From contig JARUPZ010000006.1 of NCBI GenBank assembly GCA_031213475.1, positions 3,749,501 to 3,813,500 of the forward strand: a stretch of DNA of 64,000 nt, written 5' to 3'. Below the pieces are notes generated by a model. The model made no database searches and was not told the DNA's origin. It saw nothing but the letters and a program-made list of their open reading frames with translations. Position numbers and translations under genes: made by a program. The DNA comes from Nereocystis luetkeana (lineage: Eukaryota; Sar; Phaeophyceae; Laminariales; Laminariaceae). Every line of letters begins with the position of its first letter. The stretch's first letter is position 1. Shown one piece after another: positions 10,801 to 23,275 of the stretch.

Positions 10801-12162
10801 ACCAGCAGGGCATCACGAAATGAAGAGCGCAGCAGTGATCTCCTTGCTGCTGTGGGTCTAACAAGAGGGATAGAATTAGGTGGCGAGAAGGAAATCTGGT
10901 AGCATCGCTCCGATTGGCTAGGAGAGCTATCACTGATCAGACGTACAAAAAGCGTGACCCCCTCGTACGACACCACAGCCGCAGTACCACGAGTAGTAAT
11001 AGTTGAGACAGGGGGACCCACTGCTGTATATATCACGCGGTCCACTCCAAGCTATGATGTGTTGCCCACCCACAAGGAAAGTAGCATTCACGTACTCTCA
11101 CCTTGGGATAGCTGCCATCAACGCTGTCGCTGGTCGTCTAGTCCATGGAGAGAGCTGTCCTCTCCAGCTCTCCAGTCTCGTCCATTTCGAAAAAGGCTTC
11201 TGTTTTGGAGGGACGCTCGCGTACTGCTGTACCTGGTAGTTGTATTTCAAATTGTCGGCCTAGGTGCCCCTCCACGCCCTCACCCACAGCGTTTCGACTC
11301 AATGATTTCACATGCTCAGAGCTACGAGTATATGCGACGGGAATGTGTATATCGCCTGTAATTGCTTGCTGCTAGTGCTGCCATCAGCAAGAGCTGTGGC
11401 GTGCAGCGTGTGGCTTCAACGGACTGGCGGTTTTCGAGGGTTTCGAAATGCTTGTGAAGCTTGTTTTCATAGGGGTTGAAGCAACGTATTTTGAAAAAAA
11501 AAAAATGGCCGCTGGATACAGGCTGCCGCTGTGCAGCGGTATGTGTGTATGTGCGGTCTGGACCCGGAGCGTATAGTACGCGACATATGTCGAGAATCAA
11601 GTAGTCAAGAATTCAGGCTGAAATATTTCGAGATATAAGGAATTGCAGCGAAGCGTTTGTGCTCAGGCAGAAACGCCATTCTATAGGCTGTCTATACGCT
11701 CGATGTTCGCATCACAATTCGCGAGCCTTGGCCAGAAAAGGATCGCGTTGTTACTGGTGTATACGCCACGGCCACCCCATGGCGTGTAATGCTCAATTCG
11801 CAAGCGCCGGAGGGTTCGTCAAGCAAGACGCTGGGAGGTAATTTGGATAATTTCCGTCCAAAGAAAGGCTCGAGCAAGCAAGCCACGAATCACTCAAGGG
11901 AGGGCAGGCACAGCCAGCCTTTCTTTGGAGGGGAACTGATCGAATCGCTGCAGTCACAATGCCTCTGGGGGGCGACATGACCATTCCTCACAAGCGTGCG
12001 CAATCTCAATGCCTCTGGTGGGTAGCATGTTGTTCCACCTTCGGTGGGTGTAATGTCAATGTGCCTTCAGAGACTGCCCATTCTCATAGACCTCCACCGG
12101 AGCAACTATTTCCCACGGCGCTCCAGAGCGAACGGCACGCAAACACTCTAGAGGCTACCTGG

Positions 12163-12854
12163 TAGCATTTAGTAGAGACCTCCAGCCGTCGCATCAGAAA
12201 AGCTCCCTCTACAGGGGCGAAACCTCATACCCTAAACAATCTCCAACGCGCTCTGGAGGGTGAAATGCCGACCCCCCCTCCAGAGTTTTCAATATAAACC
12301 CCTCTAGAGGGTTGAAACGGTCATTACCCTCCTCCGGAACAAACCTGCCGCACGGCCCTCCAGCGGTATATAGGCAGCCCACTCTAGAGGCTAGCATTTA
12401 GTAGAGACCTCCAGCCGTCGCATCAGAAAAGAGCTCCCTCTAGAGGGGCGAAACCTCATACTCTAGGCAATCGCCAACGCGCTCTGGAGGGTGAAATGCC
12501 GACCCCCCTCCAGAGTTTTCAATACAAACCCCTCTAGAGGGTTGAAACGACAATTGCCCTCCTCCGGAACAAACCTGCCGCACGCCCTCCAGCGGTCTAT
12601 AGACAGCCCACTCTAGAGGCTAGCATTTAGTAGAGACCTCCAGCCGTCGCATCAGAAAAGAGCTCCCTCTAGAGGGGCGAAACCTCATACCCTAGACAAT
12701 CGCCAACGCGCTCTGGAGGGTGAAATGCCGACCCCCCTCCAGAGTTTTCAATACAAACCCCTCTAGAGGATTGAAACGGTCATTGCCCTCCTTCGGAACA
12801 AACCTGCCGCACAGCCCTCCAGCGGTCTATAGACAGCCCACTCTAGAGGCTAGC
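12163..12854 (+). repeat. Tandem satellite, period about 230 bp, three units
   Basis: Units begin AGCATTTAGTAGAGACCTCC at 12163, 12393 and 12622. Palindromic CCCTCTAGAGGG-type blocks recur every 40-60 bases. Units are about 95% identical. Confidence 0.87.
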
Positions 12855-12889
12855 GCACATGACAAGCCTGTACAGCGTACCAAAGGAAA

Positions 12890-13021
12890 AAAGAAACCTC
12901 TGAAGGGCGGAAGGCCTGGCCCTCCAAGCCTCAAACACCCTCTGGAGGGTGGCCTCGCCCTCTGGAGGGTCAAATTGTTCCCTGGAGGGTTTTTGGGGGT
13001 AGCCGATTGGCCACGTGTGTA
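12890..13021. repeat. Satellite-edge block, mirror image of the 6863 array start
   Basis: It has repeated CCCTCTGGAGGGT and then GGTAGCCGATTGGCCACGTG, the reverse complement of the start of the array at 6863. The two satellites therefore appear to share an element end in opposite orientation. Confidence 0.6.
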
Positions 13022-14690
13022 GTCATCACCACGCAGAATGCAGGATGGTCTTCGTCGTGGCCTACTGCAGAACGTCCTCCGCAACGCACAACAAGCCCTT
13101 GTAGAATCGATATGGCGAACCCGGCTTCAGTTTTTTCAGGAGATCGCGTTATCGAATAAAGCAAAACACCATCCTCACAACTATTAAATAGTACACGACA
13201 CCGACCACAACAAGGAGCAGGAAAGCTGACCCAGGATGGATTTCTTATTTCAGGAATGACCGCGCATTTCTACACTCAATTTCAGCATGAAGACTCCCCA
13301 ATTTATTACTTTCCTGCACATCTCAGCCTGCGTGTCTTTCCGCTCGTTTTCTCAATTCATCCCGAAGTGCCATGTATTGCCTATTAATACTTGTATGATG
13401 ATGCTTGTCTCTTCTTTGTGCTGCACATAATATGGAAAGTCCCGACATATCCTATCGAACGCGTTTTGCCCTCCAATCTTCACTATCGTCGCTTCCCCGT
13501 GTTTCACATTCGTTGTGATTTTTTTTTTTTGTGTATTCCTCCGGATATTGAACGTAAACTTCCATATGCACAGTGGGGGCCTGCGTTTCAGAAGTGATGT
13601 GTTAGGAAAGAAGGGCTCAAAAATTCAATATCAATAGAAAATTGGGTGTGAAAAAACACACGGCTCAAAATGGGTAGCAAAGATGAGTTACAGTTACATC
13701 AGAAACAGCAGCGTTCGACGCCAATACCCAAGATAAGAAACTCGGCCGCTTCAGCGGTTGGCACACGACCATATCAATAATAAGACAAGACACTCTGTAC
13801 GGAAACCAAAATCCAGGTCCAAGTGTTTTTTTTCTCACAACAGGTGTGCAGTGCAGTCCTGCAGAGATTAATAAAGACGAAATGCAAAACAATCACGACA
13901 TTTTTGCCTTCAAGAAGACTGCTATAACTTGCACTAGGTAGACGAATATGCTGGCGGCCGCTTCAGCATTTTCGTCTCCGCTGCCGCCAATAAAACACAA
14001 ATTCAAATCCCGTGAGCCGGTGCGGTCAACATCTACGAGACTTGATCTCCGTTGTTTTCTCGTACCAGGTGCGTGAGATGCATTATGTGCAAAAATGTGA
14101 AACAAGGAACGCTTAAAAACGGCGGTTTAATTTTGGCCGAGAAAATAAAAACCAAAAATACATACAAGAATGGTAGCCGATAAGAACACACATTCGAGCC
14201 TGGCCGCCAGGTTGACGTTCCTTGACACCGGCCCCCACTACTACACAAGAACAGAGTACTGTAGCAACAGTGTCGAATGCCCAAATCTTATCGACTGTGT
14301 TGGCTTTTTTTACGAGCTGGCCAAGCCGAATTCGCAAGTCCGCGCCTTTTTTTAGAGATAGATCCTGATTGTTTACACACGAGGGCTGTGAGTCCCTCTC
14401 GACCCGTCAAGGGCGGGGAGTCTTCCTTGTGCATTATTTCCCCTACTACCCCGTTTATTTCCCCTACTACCCAATTTCGGTCACAGAAAATATGTTTTCA
14501 TGCCGCCAGAAGCCGGGCCCTATCAGATGCCGATTTTCTATTTTACTAGAATGCTTCCTGAAATTTCGTCTCGTTTTCGCACTGATCGGAACCAGATCGC
14601 GCACGTGATGGTCGAGCGAAGAACGCGGTCTCTGGTGATGTTAACCATGCCCTACGGCGCCATATGTAGCAGCGGTCCAAAGTACCAGTA
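13022..14690. other. Intergenic, nothing recognised
   Basis: AT-rich, with a few short frames and the repeated phrase TTTCCCCTACTACCC at about 14450. No supported gene. Confidence 0.5.
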
Positions 14691-14795
14691 TTACGGAGAG
14701 GCATAGTAAATAGGACCTACGGTATACACAAATACCTATATATTTCCCTATTTTTACTAACAACCGCTGGTCCTATTTACTATGGCCCCCCGCAA
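14691..14795. mobile_element. TA-MITE copy 1
   Basis: A 105-bp near-palindrome with ends TTACGG...CCCCGCAA, flanked by TA on both sides. The family consensus arm is TTACGGGGGACCATAGTTAA, then TAGGACC. It belongs to a Tc1/mariner (Stowaway)-like class by its TA target and hairpin form. Confidence 0.8.
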
Positions 14796-15072
14796 TAGTG
14801 TGATCAGCGTGCTTATGTGTGACTGATCTGAAGTAAATGGTGCTTTTCGTTGATCTGTCTAAAATTTTGGCGATGGCCCAGAATCGTACCCCTACGAGTT
14901 CGGTTTGGCCTCTCTCCAGCCCTCAGAATGCAAAGTATTTAGGAGAAGCCGGTGCGTTCGACAGCCCTCGCCCGACCAAATAGGCCCATCGCGTAGGCTC
15001 AAGTGATACTATGGAGATCGCACGGTCCACATGCATGCTCGAACGGGCTTGCGTGGCAGGAGTTATGACCTT

Positions 15073-15204
15073 GGGGTCGATCTTGACGGGGCCTGCTTTT
15101 CAGATTTTTTCAGTATGTTCCTATAGGAGAAAACCAAGAAATACCGAAATTTCGGGAAAATACCGAAAAACCCCTATAAACACAGCCCTCGTTCAGATCG
15201 ACCC
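15073..15204. mobile_element. 132-bp TIR element
   Basis: Left GGGTCGATCTTGACGGGGCC and right CAGCCCTCGTTCAGATCGACCC (reverse complement) form TIRs of about 22 bp. The inside contains ACCGAAATTTCGG. Confidence 0.65.
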
Positions 15205-18200
15205 GTATGAGTGGCGTTTCGTAAAAAGGTCAAGAAGTGCACGTAGCCTTGGATAGTGCCGCAATAACTCCAACTCACGACACCCTCCACACCGTGGGAG
15301 AGAGTCTGCAGACCTCCGCGGCACCGTCGCCGCTCCGATATGTGACATTCGGCGGGGGCCTGGTGCTGAAATCGGCGGCGGGCAGTGATTCTGGAAGTTG
15401 GTGTCGGTGGCGAAAGTTTGGTTGGACGCATAGCGAGGGAGTCATGTTTTCTCATGGTTCCCTGACGTTGGTGCTCCCTTTGTGGGTCGGCACCATCCTG
15501 ATTGTGCAACTCCTTTCAATAGGAAGCTGGCCTCAGTAGTGGTTGCCCCCAGATAGTGGGCCTTCCCAAGGTAGGCTATTTACGCACTCTGATTGGCCAA
15601 GGGGTATTTTGTAAGCGGCCCAAACAACCTAGAGTTTTGCCTAGCCACAGCATCCCGGGCCGGCCAAATCAGCCTAGAGCCTTCCCCAGCACAGCATCCA
15701 AGCCGACCAGAGAATTCACAAGCCACAGCATGCAAGCATTGGTCACATCATAGCGTTCGGGTTAGAGTTAGGGTTAGGGCTCGTGTCGGGAGGTCGACTT
15801 TAGGCACCACGGCCAAAACCCCCGGAAATATTCACTATCAGGGTGCAACCACGGCTCGCTGACCTTCTGGAAAAGGCTGGCTGACGTCCTGATTCAGCGC
15901 ATAGGATGATCTGGTCTGGCGTCTTCTGACGAACGCGCCGAGTTCACCAGCTTCCCGTGTGCCCGATGCATCTGAGAAATGACACAAAGCGCTCAAATGA
16001 CCGCGTCTTGCACGTAAGGTGATGTGCTCACACTCGTACATACGAAGTGCCACAGCAATCTCGCAGGGTTTTTTTTTTCATGTCTAGTGTATCTGTTTAC
16101 TTGTTTGTATTTTGTTTTTCTGCGGCAGCACGAAAGTCGCATCAACATTTGACAGCATTTCACTATTAACAACCGAAACAAAAAACATGCATCCCTCTAC
16201 GGCGCAAACCCCCGTTCACCACGATCCCGCCCGCCCTTGACGGACGGTGTTTTTTCTGTTGGCTTCATGTTTGACCTTTTATCTATTCGAGCCTTGAGGA
16301 ATCCCGAAGCCCCGGCGAAAACCAAAATCGCATACAAACCCGTCGTTAACGGGTCGGCAGGGGTTCATGGAACACGTGTTTGTGCAAATTTCAGGGTCTA
16401 ATCTTCTCAAAAACGGCGAGGACTTTTGAACTTTTTGCTGAGAAATGAGTAATCTACGCCTTTTGCCTTGTAATCACCTAGTTTCAGCATAGGATCGACT
16501 TTTTGCGTTGAAGATGACTTACAATGATCCTATTAATATAAAGTCAACTATTGGAGTGTGAGCTAGAAAAAAAAAATCAAGGCCTTACCTGGGGTACCTA
16601 CTGCTGTAGAACCGGCCCGTTCAGAAAAAAAATGAGGGAGAAAAATGTTTCCTACGGGAGTGCCTGGCTCTTACTGATACGTTTGGGGGTCTGTGGTTGA
16701 TGGGCATACGTCTTCGCCGCTATACATATCGTCAGTTCTAGGTCCGTATCAGAAGGACTGGCTCTATTATTTATGAAACTAAAAAATCAACTCTTATTAG
16801 TAGTATGCGGCCACTTCTTATGCAGTCGGCAACTGGGATTGAAAAAGCCGGTTCCGATCGGTTATTTTTCCGACTGGATTGCGAATAGCTACATGCCCTT
16901 CTTATCGTCCGTCGGATCGAGTATACGGTTTTTGTGTTCTTTCTGGAGACCAGGAGACGCTTGATGTAAGCGAGTGAGTGTAGCTTGACCACTGCTGTAG
17001 CACCGAGAAAAAAGGGTAGGGTAGACGGAAGTCGGGTCCAAACTGCTCGTGGGGTGAGAGAGGTCTTCATCCTCCAGCAGCTGCGCCCAACGACACATAC
17101 ATGCTGATGTCTCGCTTCTTCCTCGAGCAGCGTGTGAGCTTCACACGCGGGGCGTTCTCCCCCATCTCGTCCTCGAGGCCATCAACACGCTGGGTTTCTT
17201 CGACAGTTGCCAAAGCTACAGCCAGCGCAGCAGTTGGCAAAAGGTTATCATCGATACCGCACGCTGCGGCCATCGGGTGCTGTCACGTGCTACTGACGGG
17301 CACAGATGAGAATATATCACGCTGACTGGAGCCAAGTAGCAGCAGAAGTGACAGCAGCCAAGCCAGCGTCGCCGATGTTGTCGTGTGGGGTTGTTTGTCT
17401 CTTATGTCGTGTTGTTGTGTGGGTGTGTGATACTCGTACGAGTGTGCGGCTGGACTTTCTAACATTTCCGGTGCACGAATCCGACTGACAAGTTGGATCG
17501 GAAATCTCAGTTTTTTTGTCCAGTTGGGAATAATAATCGTTCTTTTTTTTATTGAAAAGGCGCCTTTTCAACTGCATAAGATTGTCGTTTTGTCTCTAAT
17601 CGGAAACCGGCTTTTTCTATCCTAGTTTTCGACTGCATAAGAAGTGGCCTGAGATCGAGGATTTCGTCGAAACTCGTATTTGCAAGCTGTGTGTGATACT
17701 TCGATCGTGCGTATTACGTATGGGTTTTATTTGGCCTTGTGCGGGGTATACATCCCGTATATGAGGAAGACAAAAACTGAAACTGCGGAATTCAAGAAGT
17801 GTGTGTGTTTCTATATTTGGAAAATAATTATTACCTGTTATCGTATGTATTACCCGCTTCCGCAGTTGGACAAGACGGGCAGTATGATATCAAATACCAT
17901 GGTTCATGGCATTCGAACATCTATTGCGTGCGGTATTTAACCGTGGCGGACACAATGTTGGTTGTTTTTCTTGAACCAACCTGTATCGGTATATTATTTC
18001 CGTGATATTGCGAGTAGACATCCCCCCGTGGGCGCTATGGTTTTTGCAGGCGGAAAAAGACGCCCCCGGGGCATTTTCTGTGTGGCCGAGGCATTTTGTG
18101 AAGAAAACAAACACGGATCTTTTGGCCCTCCGGGGAGATACAAAATAAGAAGGAAACAAGCACGCCCCTCTCAGACGCACACAGCACCACCGCAGCAGCA

Positions 18201-19900
18201 GCAGCAGCAGCAGGTATCGGTCGTGTCGCAACCCAGCAGCACCGACAAGGTGCCCAGCACGGATGAAAAAAGCACCGACGACCGCTCGAACTCTCGAACT
18301 CTCGGGGGAAAGCTTGTGCCGTCCTGGTGAGGGCATGATGTGACATTGAAGCGAATTTTTGTTTTTATTACATGCTGACTGGATGTTTTCCTCATCGATG
18401 TAAATCTGGGCCGTGCTTGCCCGGTGATCAGTAAGCGTCAGCAAGCGAGCCCATCACCACCGCATACACACCAGCACGAGCTGTTCTTACACGCCACGCC
18501 CCCAATGCATGCTACATTAGCACCGTATTTCGTTCGAGTAGCTGTGGGTGACTACTATTTTGTTCAAAGGCAGGACGCGTCACACGCGTTTGGTTCTCTG
18601 TCCGCGTCTGACTTTTTTTTGTCTGTTCTACTCTTGGTGCGCAAAACATCTACCTACGCGCAAAATGAACTCCCCTCGCATGAGGCAACCCCTTGCCTGC
18701 TTCGAAAACAGCTCCACCTCTCACACTCAAATTGCTTGCCAAGCCCCCCCCCCCCCAAGGTGTTTACTTCAAATACTGATAGGAGGGACGTTTACTGCGT
18801 GGCCGGCAAAAAAATCTTGTTTTTTGTTTGACAGGAGGCGTTTACTCCGGATTCTGCCCGTTTTCGTTACAAATCGCGCCCCCGGGGCGTTTCATGCGGT
18901 AGGGGAGTTCACCGGCATTGTTACGGTGTATCAAAGTCGGTCATCGTTCGACAAATATCCGTATTGCTTGTAGTGCCAGGTGCCATAGATTGGATCCACG
19001 AAGAGCCTGTTGATAGCCTCCATATCCGAAAGTCTCGAGCTCTAGAGCTAAAGCTGCTCCCGCTGCTGCTGATGCAGGGCAAAGGAATGCAACTGTAGTC
19101 TATAGTGCCAGTCTTATCTAACTACGAGTCTACTGTATTATTGATAGTGCTACTGCCATCGTGGCTACAGCAGCAGAGAGTAGGGTTCTACGAGCGCATG
19201 GAGCACTGCTGTACCGGTATTAATATCTGGTGTCGTATTTCACAAGGGTGTTTTCACGGGGTAGCGCGGGACCGCGGTGCCTTTTTTTTAGTTGCAAAAC
19301 CGTACGGTGCGGTGCGGTGAGTGTCTCGATTTATTTTGTATATACGGTGCGCTGCAGGGCAGATTGAAGTCGTACGGTGTGGTGCGGTTGGGCAGGCTTA
19401 TGCAGACCTCGGGCTTCAAATTCCAGCCCCGACGCCATGAACCCGGTTCGGGGTCTTCGCGAGGACCCTTGAGCCCCCAACCCTCTTGGGCATGGGGCGA
19501 GGGCCTCTATGTGCTCGGCCGCGCGCGCACCTGAAGGTGAAATTTCAGTGATTTCAGGATGCTCGCGAGACCGGAGAGACGTTGATACCAAATTGATACC
19601 AAACGATATTCAGGAGTGACCCGACGATGGAGGCGTTGGATTGAAACGCAAATTGTCATTTCTGTTCCGCTGTCAAACTATTTCAGAAATTCGGCGGATG
19701 CTGCAACGTTGAAAAGACTTAACCGAGGGACAGTGAATGAAAACGAAAAAATGGAGAGTAGGAACTTTGCAATTTTCTAATCCCGATGTTGCGCGCGTCG
19801 GCTCTGTACATACGACATAAGCAATGCGGACCGAAACAGCTACCCGTGTCGCCGAAAATGTAAAAAAAATCCCTCCTGGAGCGTCCCTCCCCCGTCGCCT
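15205..19900. other. Intergenic, mostly featureless
   Basis: Bases 15290-15540 are a GC-rich block open in several frames, strand undecided. 15640-15740 has repeated CCTAGAGYYTT and CACAGCATCC. 15757-15780 has two TTAGGG units. 17060-17310 is listed separately. 18190-18215 is a CAG run. 19300-19400 repeats GTACGGTG(C/T)GGTGCGG. Confidence 0.4.
17060..17310. other. GC-rich coding-like island open in several frames
   Basis: In an otherwise AT-rich region this block is open on both strands. The plus strand offers LEAINTLGFFDSCQSYSQRS and SWQKVIIDTARCGHRVLSRA; the minus strand offers MAAACGIDDNLLPTAALAVA and EETQRVDGLEDEMGENAPRV. Both look like protein and cannot both be real exons. I could not pair either with neighbouring exons, so I leave the strand open. 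Confidence 0.25.
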
Positions 19901-19965
19901 CGGAATACACCAATTCGATCGTGCGGGGTCGCAGCGGACGCGAAAAGAGGCCAACCCACCCGACA

Positions 19966-22900
19966 ATGACCTGTTTGTCATATCGAGCTCTCATCCACCG
20001 GGCGGGCGACTCTTCCATCTGCGCCCCGTTTTATTTCACAGCGCACACCTCTTTTTCTCCGCAGGGAAGCGTTTCTCCGTCGCCACCACCGCCGCCGCCA
20101 TCGCCTCCGCCCGCTCCCACCAACGGTAACATCAACGGCAACGGCAACAGCCTGTGGAGAAAGTATGTGGACGGTCTAGTCAGCCTGTGCGACGACGCTG
20201 GTCACCGCTGCCCCACCGGTGGTCTCGTCGACCCGCCGCCCCCCGGCCTCCTCGCGCGCGGGCCGGCATGCCTCAGCAAGGGAAACGGGGGCCCTTCTGC
20301 CGAAGCGAGACAGGGAGACTTCGAGCGCGGCACCGTTAGCGGTGCGGGCGCGCAGACCATCGGGCATCGCGTCGCGCGGGGGGGGGCGTCGAACGACCCC
20401 GTGCTCGTCCTGCTGGACATGAACGGGACCTTGCTTTATCGAGCCAAGAAGCCGTTGCCGGTTCCAGAGGGCGGTGGCGGCGGCGGTGCGGCCGGCACGG
20501 TGTCGTTCGTGCACGGGAACCCGGTTCCCCTCCAGTACTACATGAGGCCGGGGGCGGCCGAACTTGTCGCCGCCATGGCGCGGCACCCGCGGGTCCGCCT
20601 GGCGTTCTACACCTCCATGCGAGGGGTGAACGCGCTCCCAGCGGCGAACTTTCTCATGCCCGAAGACTTGAAAAGGTGAGGGGGGGTGTGTGTGCTAATT
20701 TTCATGCATGGCCGCAGTCATATGACCATAGACCCTCGCATCCCTACAATGCCGGGACCGAGCACGTCGGGCTTTTGCCGACCAGGCAGACATCGCTAGC
20801 ACCTAGCGCGAAGCAAGCGCCGTGAGGTATTGGGCGAGTCGCATGAAGAGCGAGCTGCATCCTACTAAGAGCCGCTTGTTGGCGGACGTTCTCGCATGTG
20901 GATTACAGCGTCGAATGAATTGAGGGGGGGGGAGGGGTTCGTCGTGCAGGCGATGGTCGGTCGAGGTGTGACACGGCATACTATTGTTCGGTGCTTGACG
21001 GATGGGAACTGAGGCGAGCTCGGCAATGCCCGAGCACCATATCTGAATGAAGAGGTGTGTTGCGGTTTTTGACCGTGTTGATGCAGTTATGGTTTTGACC
21101 ACAAGCACCCTTGTCTGCGCTGCACTATTTGATAGCGCCCTGTACCAAGCACGATATATGGCAGTAAACAGTATCGCTTTGAGAAGAAATGTTGCAAACG
21201 TTCTGGGCGCAGCTGTTCGAAGTGAGGAAGCCCTTGCTGCCCAGGCGGCTCGTAGAAACGGTGTACCCCTTTTAATCCTTCTGTAGCGCTTGGTGCGAAG
21301 TAGCGCGGTCGGCTTGCCGACTGTGCCGCTGACTGCGGATAACCAGGCAAACATGAACAGTTCCGCTTACGTCCGAGCGGATACACAACCGTGAGCTACC
21401 TCCATTGTTCCGCCACCGTGCGCGAGTTCTACCCTCAGCGGACACCGCAGCTGAACCGCGCGTCCCCCAACACTCGAAAGCTTGCACCCACATCGACCCG
21501 ACCCGGCCCGACCCAACTCGCAGCACCGGGACGGCGCCAGAGGTCTACGACCGGCCTTTCAACGCCCGCGACACCGGCGGCACCAACCACTGGGACACCA
21601 CCCGCGACCTGCCGCTTATATGGTCGACCCCTGACCGCACCGGCGCGGGCTTCGGCGCCGCCAACACCGTCATGGTCGACGACACCCCGAAAAAGATGCG
21701 ATTCATGGACGCAGGTCTGGTGGTGGTGCCGGAGTACACGGAGGCGTGCGTTCTGGCCGCCTGTGGGGAGGGCGCGGGGGAGGGGACTGGTGGAGGCGGG
21801 TTGATCACAGGGGGGGCAGGGGCGGGGGGGCTACGAGAGGCTGCGGCGCGGGAGCAGGCAGAAGTGATGCCCCGGTTGACCCAGTACATGCGGTGAGTGA
21901 TTATGGGGTGAAGGATGGAGCAAGTGATGGAAGGGGGCCGGGGGGGTTGTGGCGGGGCGTGGGAGGACTGTCTGCTGCCTCATCGGCGGGCTGGAACGTG
22001 AGCTCGGAAGGAGGGCGTCTGTCTTCGAGTTTTCGCTTGATTCAAGAGCGCCGCTCTAGTTGCGATAGTTTCGATTTTGCGTGGCTGGTCTGGGCAATGA
22101 TAGTTGGTCGGTGAAGGTGGTCGAGCATGCCATTGTCTCTAGGCTGCCCGCTGCCTGCCGAAATTGTGGTTGGTCTGGTGGCACCGATTTCGCCTACTTG
22201 TCGGCGGGGTAAGCCTCGGCAGCTGTGATGTGTCACGGCTGCAGTTGCTGGGGTGGGACGCCGCTGCTACTACCTCGCGCATCGGAGATAAAACCTTTCA
22301 CGTACGGCAAGGGCGTAGGTCGGCAAGCTATCGTGTATTCCAGGTACGCACTAATGCCAGGTCGTATTGATTTGCTTCCTTCGAGAAGCTGTATTGATTT
22401 TGTTTCCTCCGATAAGCTGCTGTCCGTTTGACTCGCTCCTCCTCGCGAACCCCCCTTCCTCTTCACGCAGCCGCCTCTTAGAGGAAAGCGGCGCCGACGT
22501 ACGCCCATTCATCGCGTGCAACCCCTTCCAACCGAAAGCGCCCCCGGACACCCAAGACGGGAACGCCTCCTCTCCATCCGATGCGACCGCGTTTTCCGCC
22601 GCCCACGCTAATATCTCGCCCGCAACCTCGACCGGGGCCGCCGTGCTCACGGGAAACGCAAGAAGCGCTTCCCGCGCGCTCGAGGCTGCCGCCGGGACAC
22701 CTTTTCCCCGTCCCGTGGAAGCGGTGGAGGCGTTAGGACAGGCTCTGCCATTGGTGGGAACACCCCTGCCTGACGGTAAGGGTGACGGCGGCGACACCAG
22801 CGGGCTAGAAGAAGCGGCAGCTACCACGCGCGTGGCAGCAGCAACGGCACCAAATACAGCAGCAGCAACAGCACCAAATACAGCAGCAGCGGCAGCGGGA

Positions 22901-23275
22901 ACCATCCCCCATGCCGACGCAAGAGTCTCTCTGCTAGATGCCGTCGAGCTGGTGCTGACTACCGGCCCGCTCTCCCACCGAAGCCAGGCGGGAGTGGGGG
23001 GGAGGAGCGGGGCGGAGACGGAGGCGGGGGAAGAGGCGGGGACGGGGGCAGTTCAAGGGTCCGGAGGAACAGAACTCGTTACGGCTGCCCGTCGGACACG
23101 CTTAGAATTTCAGGGCTTTGAGAAGAATGACGAGGTGTCGGTGGCTACCGCGGTTTCGGAGCTGCTGAAGGCGGCGTCCGCCGCGGCTGGGAGGTGGGAT
23201 GTGCCGCTGGAAGAGCAGGAGATGTTGAGGGCGTGGTGGAATGCAGCTGCCACCAGCGTCGCGGGTGATAGTTGA
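19966..23275 (+). CDS. FCP1/NLI-interacting-factor-type HAD phosphatase-like protein, three exons
   Basis: I assemble exons 19966-20675, 21524-21892 and 22471-23275; donors AAAAG|GTGAGG and GCG|GTGAGT and acceptors CTCGCAG and CTTCACGCAG join in frame, giving 627 residues. The order of motifs matches the FCP1-homology HAD family, which removes phosphate from protein serines such as those of the RNA polymerase II tail: VLLDMNGTLLYR (about 148-159), YYMRPGAAELVAAMARHP, LAFYTSMRG, VYDRPFNARDTGGTNHWDTTRDLPLIW, VMVDDTPKKM (about 286-295) and YMRRLLEESGADVRPFIACNPF. The nucleophile Asp is present, but the usual second Asp (DxD) is Asn, so activity is doubtful. The N terminus is Pro/Gly-rich and unrelated; exon 3 continues as a low-complexity Ala/Thr/Gly tail of about 230 residues. 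A strong acceptor at 20053-20064 means the true first exon could lie upstream and exon 1 could start at 20065. Confidence 0.8.
20697..20890 (+). mobile_element. SINE-like repeat, in intron 1 of the phosphatase-like gene
   Basis: Family core CATGCATGGCCGTAGTCGTA, ACCCTCGCATCCCTACAATG, GTCGGGTTTTCACCGACCAG, then GCGCGAAGCGCCGTGAGG. TGGCCGTAGTCG resembles a polymerase III A box. This copy lacks the poly-G edge. Confidence 0.65.
21047..21286 (+). CDS. Open frame inside the first intron of the phosphatase-like gene
   Basis: A 79-codon frame starting with ATG reads MKRCVAVFDRVDAVMVLTTS and continues through ARYMAVNSIALRRNVANVLG to a stop. It lies on the same strand inside the 848-bp intron 20676-21523, next to a SINE-like repeat at 20697-20890. 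It is protein-like but has no known domain. A leftover of an inserted element, or chance, is more likely than a nested gene. Confidence 0.15.
   Translation: MKRCVAVFDRVDAVMVLTTSTLVCAALFDSALYQARYMAVNSIALRRNVANVLGAAVRSEEALAAQAARRNGVPLLILL

Larger units (their letters stand above)
9848..12162. other. Region that should hold the missing 5' exons of the membrane-protein gene
   Basis: Apart from the tandem duplication at 10185-10800 I see no certain feature. The minus strand at about 11147-11235 reads RERPSKTEAFFEMDETGELE after an acceptor-like CAGCAG, but it stops without a donor. Bases 11930-12160 contain shorter TGCCTCTGG blocks related to the satellites. Confidence 0.35.

Noticed and set aside
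12163..12854. CRISPR array
   Set aside because: Units of 230 bp are nearly identical along their whole length, with no unique spacers, and the DNA is eukaryotic.
17890..18444. A 184-codon minus-strand frame
   Set aside because: It runs through a CAG/CTG microsatellite giving a leucine run, and the rest has no domain or splice support.
19921..19965. Start of the phosphatase-like gene at 19921
   Set aside because: The codon there is GTG; the first in-frame ATG is at 19966, and an acceptor at 20064 makes even that start uncertain.
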